NCBI GenBank assembly: GCA_036939755.1
Contig: JALLAZ010000238.1
Coordinates: 1 to 18,843 of the forward strand
DNA length: 18,843 nt
Origin: Stephanodiscus triporus
Lineage: Eukaryota; Bacillariophyta; Thalassiosirophyceae; Thalassiosirales; Thalassiosiraceae
Direction of reading: 5' to 3'
Every line of letters starts with the position of its first letter. The stretch's first letter is position 1. The notes beneath the pieces were generated by a model. The model did not search any database, was not told the origin of the DNA, and worked only from the letters and a program-made list of their open reading frames with translations. Position numbers and translations under genes: made by a program. This document shows, in pieces, positions 16,492 to 18,843 of the stretch.

Positions 16492-18627
16492 ATGCAACTC
16501 GACGAAAGCATCGCGTCTCTCAAAGCTGCACTATTGGAAGTGAACAATGACGCAAAATGCAATATCCCGCCTATCTTTATCGACGATCAAGTGCTCGCGC
16601 GTCCGTCTTTCAATTATATTCTCGCGCTCGCGAAATTCTTCACGCAGGAAAAGCAGTCGTTGGGGTGGAAAGAATTGCTTTCCCCTATCGATGATGTGAA
16701 CGATATCATAGAATACCAACCTCCGTCAATGACGAGGAAGGGTCAATTGGCGGTCCTTTCACGACTGCTAACAGTCGTGTCGCAAATTAGCGGAAAACGA
16801 TTCGATGTCTTTGTTTCTCCGTCGAGGGTCCTTTGCGGACAAGATGTTTTGCCGACGCACGATTTCTTACGAGCGTTGGCAAGGTCGACGAAAGCGCCCA
16901 AGGAGGCGATGGCAGAGGCCGTAAGGTATGTCTTGGAGGAGGGCGATGCCAACTTGTACAGAAAGGGGGTTCGGACGAGGAAAGCATTTACACTCTTGCA
17001 GGCTATTTGCAGAGGATGGCTAGTGAGGAGGAAGTATCGTTTAAATATTTCGGAGAAAGAAACTGTTGACGGATCAGAGAAAACGGATGAGAACGAGTGC
17101 TACTCTTCTGATAAAGGGAGCCTGTGTAGGGTGGATGGATGCTCATCATTTGCTTCAGCGGATGGAATTGGCATGCATCTGAAGGCAGCGATGGCATCGG
17201 CATGTAATCCAAAATCAAACTTGGATGAACAGGTGCTGCTTGAATCTTATGATGCCATGCTTTCGCGCAAAGCAAAAGTGGAGGATGAACTCAAAATAGC
17301 AGAGGAAAGAGTGAAAAGAGAGAATGGCAAATTGATACGAATGATGAATCTTGGGGTTAAGCACAAGACAAAAATGCATGCGGCCCCCTCTGGTGACATG
17401 CCGCGGCCACCGCGCTCTGCTCCAAGTACTGGAATGAGGATTTGGAACAATCCACTGGCACCATGCACAAATATTGACGAATCATTTGTGGAAAAAATAA
17501 CAAACTTCTCTGAAAGACAACGGGGGATCAAACAGAAGGAACGGCGAATAGACGAGCGAGAAAGCAGACTGAAGCAGAAATTTGTCAAGTTGAAAGAGAA
17601 GGAGGCCGAGTTGAAGCTCCAGGAAGAGCGGATATCCAAGTTAGGGTCTAATATTCAAAAGAAGCAAATGCAACTCAAGGAACAAAAGTTGCAATTCGAG
17701 AGGTCTAAACTTCTTGAACCCACCGCTCCGGCTGAAACGTCTCGCCCCTGCCTCTTGTGTACCGAGAAGAATATTCAATTGAGAGAACTGAAGACAAAAG
17801 TTCGCCAGCGTGTGCAGGTGCTCAAACAGCGAGAAGCAGCCGTAATTGGATGGTCACGGCAACTAAGGCGGAGAGAAATTGAGCTTGTCCAACGGGAGCA
17901 GATGATTGCAGATGCGGAGCAACAATCAACAAACGCCACACACCCCTCCCTGCATCAAGATCCTCATCCAGAAAAGCAACGTAAACATCAGAACGAAAAT
18001 ACGGAAGCAATCAAACAAACGCCGCGTGATGTAAGTGCTTCCATCTTCCCTCCTTTTAAAGAGAAATACAGAAAGAGGACAAGGAGTCCCAGGAGAGGCA
18101 TCCCCACTCCAATCCAGACGAATAACGATCAGAATTCAATACGAGTAAGCTTTGGTGAGTGTACACCAACAATTGTAGAAGAAGCACCAACCGAAGAGTG
18201 TGAAGATGATCTGGACGAGCAAAAGTCTATCGAAGGGATTGATGCAGGAAAATATCACATCATTTCGACCGACGTACACAAAGCGAGACAAAGTCTTGGC
18301 ATTGCTAAATCAAAGAGGAAGGAAGCCCCGAATATTAGTGAGAGAACACCCGAAAATCTGCAAGATGATAGTGTGCTCGAAACAAGAACAATAGTATCGA
18401 CACCCGAACTCAAACAAAAAAAGCGTCATGTATTTACATTTGAAAGAAAGGCGGCCCAAAACTCTACTTTACCTTCGGAACCAAAATCAGAAAAACCCAG
18501 TGTTGGCGACAGAGCACGAACTCCTTCTCTTGAAAGAGACCAGAAACCAAGGCAACATGACGACTGGATTTCTAGCTTTGATGTGCAGATGAAGTGTGCA
18601 GTGAATCGTTTGCGAGAGTTCGTCTGA
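16492..18627 (+). CDS. IFT54/TRAF3IP1-like protein with CH-like domain, IQ motif and coiled coil
   Basis: 711 residues in one exon from the first ATG. Residues about 25-150 resemble the N-terminal calponin-homology-like domain of TRAF3IP1/MIP-T3 (IFT54): LARPSFNYILALAKFF, then LSRLLTVVSQISGKRFDV, SPSRVLCGQDVLPTHDFLRAL and AVRYVLEEGD. An IQ motif follows at about 168-183 (LLQAICRGWLVRRKYR), suggesting calmodulin or light-chain binding. The middle and end have charged coiled coils at about 345-410 and 425-480, a CxxC pair (CLLCTEK) and a disordered Lys/Glu/Pro-rich tail. IFT54 is an IFT-B subunit that binds tubulin or microtubules in cilia. Centric diatoms have flagellate male gametes, so such a gene is plausible there. 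The IQ motif and long tail are not typical, so a paralogue or another CH-like microtubule protein remains possible. Confidence 0.6.
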   Translation: MQLDESIASLKAALLEVNNDAKCNIPPIFIDDQVLARPSFNYILALAKFFTQEKQSLGWKELLSPIDDVNDIIEYQPPSMTRKGQLAVLSRLLTVVSQISGKRFDVFVSPSRVLCGQDVLPTHDFLRALARSTKAPKEAMAEAVRYVLEEGDANLYRKGVRTRKAFTLLQAICRGWLVRRKYRLNISEKETVDGSEKTDENECYSSDKGSLCRVDGCSSFASADGIGMHLKAAMASACNPKSNLDEQVLLESYDAMLSRKAKVEDELKIAEERVKRENGKLIRMMNLGVKHKTKMHAAPSGDMPRPPRSAPSTGMRIWNNPLAPCTNIDESFVEKITNFSERQRGIKQKERRIDERESRLKQKFVKLKEKEAELKLQEERISKLGSNIQKKQMQLKEQKLQFERSKLLEPTAPAETSRPCLLCTEKNIQLRELKTKVRQRVQVLKQREAAVIGWSRQLRRREIELVQREQMIADAEQQSTNATHPSLHQDPHPEKQRKHQNENTEAIKQTPRDVSASIFPPFKEKYRKRTRSPRRGIPTPIQTNNDQNSIRVSFGECTPTIVEEAPTEECEDDLDEQKSIEGIDAGKYHIISTDVHKARQSLGIAKSKRKEAPNISERTPENLQDDSVLETRTIVSTPELKQKKRHVFTFERKAAQNSTLPSEPKSEKPSVGDRARTPSLERDQKPRQHDDWISSFDVQMKCAVNRLREFV

Positions 18628-18658
18628 AATTTGATTTTTGTGTGTGTGTACGCCAATC

Positions 18659-18739
18659 GCAAGTACCATAGTTATGTACCTAGTAGAACTATCAAAGTAC
18701 TAATCCTCTGTTTGTGATAAGTAGGAGTATGGTACTAGC
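18659..18739. repeat. Short inverted repeat 3' of the IFT54-like gene
   Basis: AGTACCATA (18662-18670) is exactly complementary to TATGGTACT (18728-18736). Extending outward through CGC/GCG gives about 13 paired positions with one mismatch. It lies 30-110 bases after the stop codon, where it could fold in the 3' UTR, or it may be a small mobile-element relic. Confidence 0.45.
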
Positions 18740-18843
18740 GGCCACGACATATTATGTGAATTAGTGTCAAACGATTGTCTTTGAGAAGAGGGAAAATAGG
18801 TAAAATGTCACTGCATTAGGGTTTTGGCCAGCAGATTACTCAG

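Overview
The window looks like nuclear DNA of a diatom, most likely a centric one. Genes lie on both strands at high density. Where introns are visible they are short GT-AG introns of roughly 90-115 bases. The gene set is eukaryotic: a GRIP-domain golgin, a GRK-type AGC kinase with a C-terminal prenylation box, an IFT54-like protein, a BspA-type LRR/ankyrin protein, a helicase-associated (HA) domain protein and a membrane LRR protein. The BspA-LRR/ankyrin and HA types are families I associate with diatoms, and an IFT-B-type protein would suit a lineage with flagellate male gametes (centric diatoms). The species assignment is inference.

Layout. 1-654: non-coding, with an imperfect hairpin. 655-5367 (+): four-exon golgin with a 19-residue charged repeat and a C-terminal GRIP domain. 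5586-6302 (-): secreted Met/Gly-rich protein with STI1-like DP motifs, convergent with the golgin. 6511-6882 (+): broken tandem cluster of tRNA-Arg(ACG) with one complete intron-bearing copy. Its decayed copies are joined exactly at the intron site to a repeat that continues as a tandem array to about 7150. 7141-7467 (-): frameshifted remnant of an unidentified coding sequence whose 3' end is the apparent source of that repeat. 7923-9626 (-): single-pass membrane LRR protein. 9847-11262 (+): BspA-LRR/ankyrin protein interrupted by one in-frame TGA. 11370-12707 (-): HA-domain protein with a PIP-like motif and a Thr/Ala repeat. 12829-13473 (+): 2OG-Fe(II) (AlkB-like) dioxygenase, divergent from the HA protein across 121 bases. 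13814-16046 (-): three-exon GRK-like kinase. 16492-18627 (+): IFT54/TRAF3IP1-like protein with an IQ motif.

The genes do not form an obvious pathway. The only suggestive pairing is the divergent HA/PIP-like protein and AlkB-like dioxygenase, both plausibly nucleic-acid related. The golgin belongs to trans-Golgi traffic, the kinase to membrane G-protein-type signalling and the IFT54-like protein to cilium biology. The most unusual part is 6.5-7.5 kb, where an intron-bearing tRNA gene, a repeat joined at its intron site and a dead gene end are interleaved. No prokaryotic-type mobile element or CRISPR array is visible.
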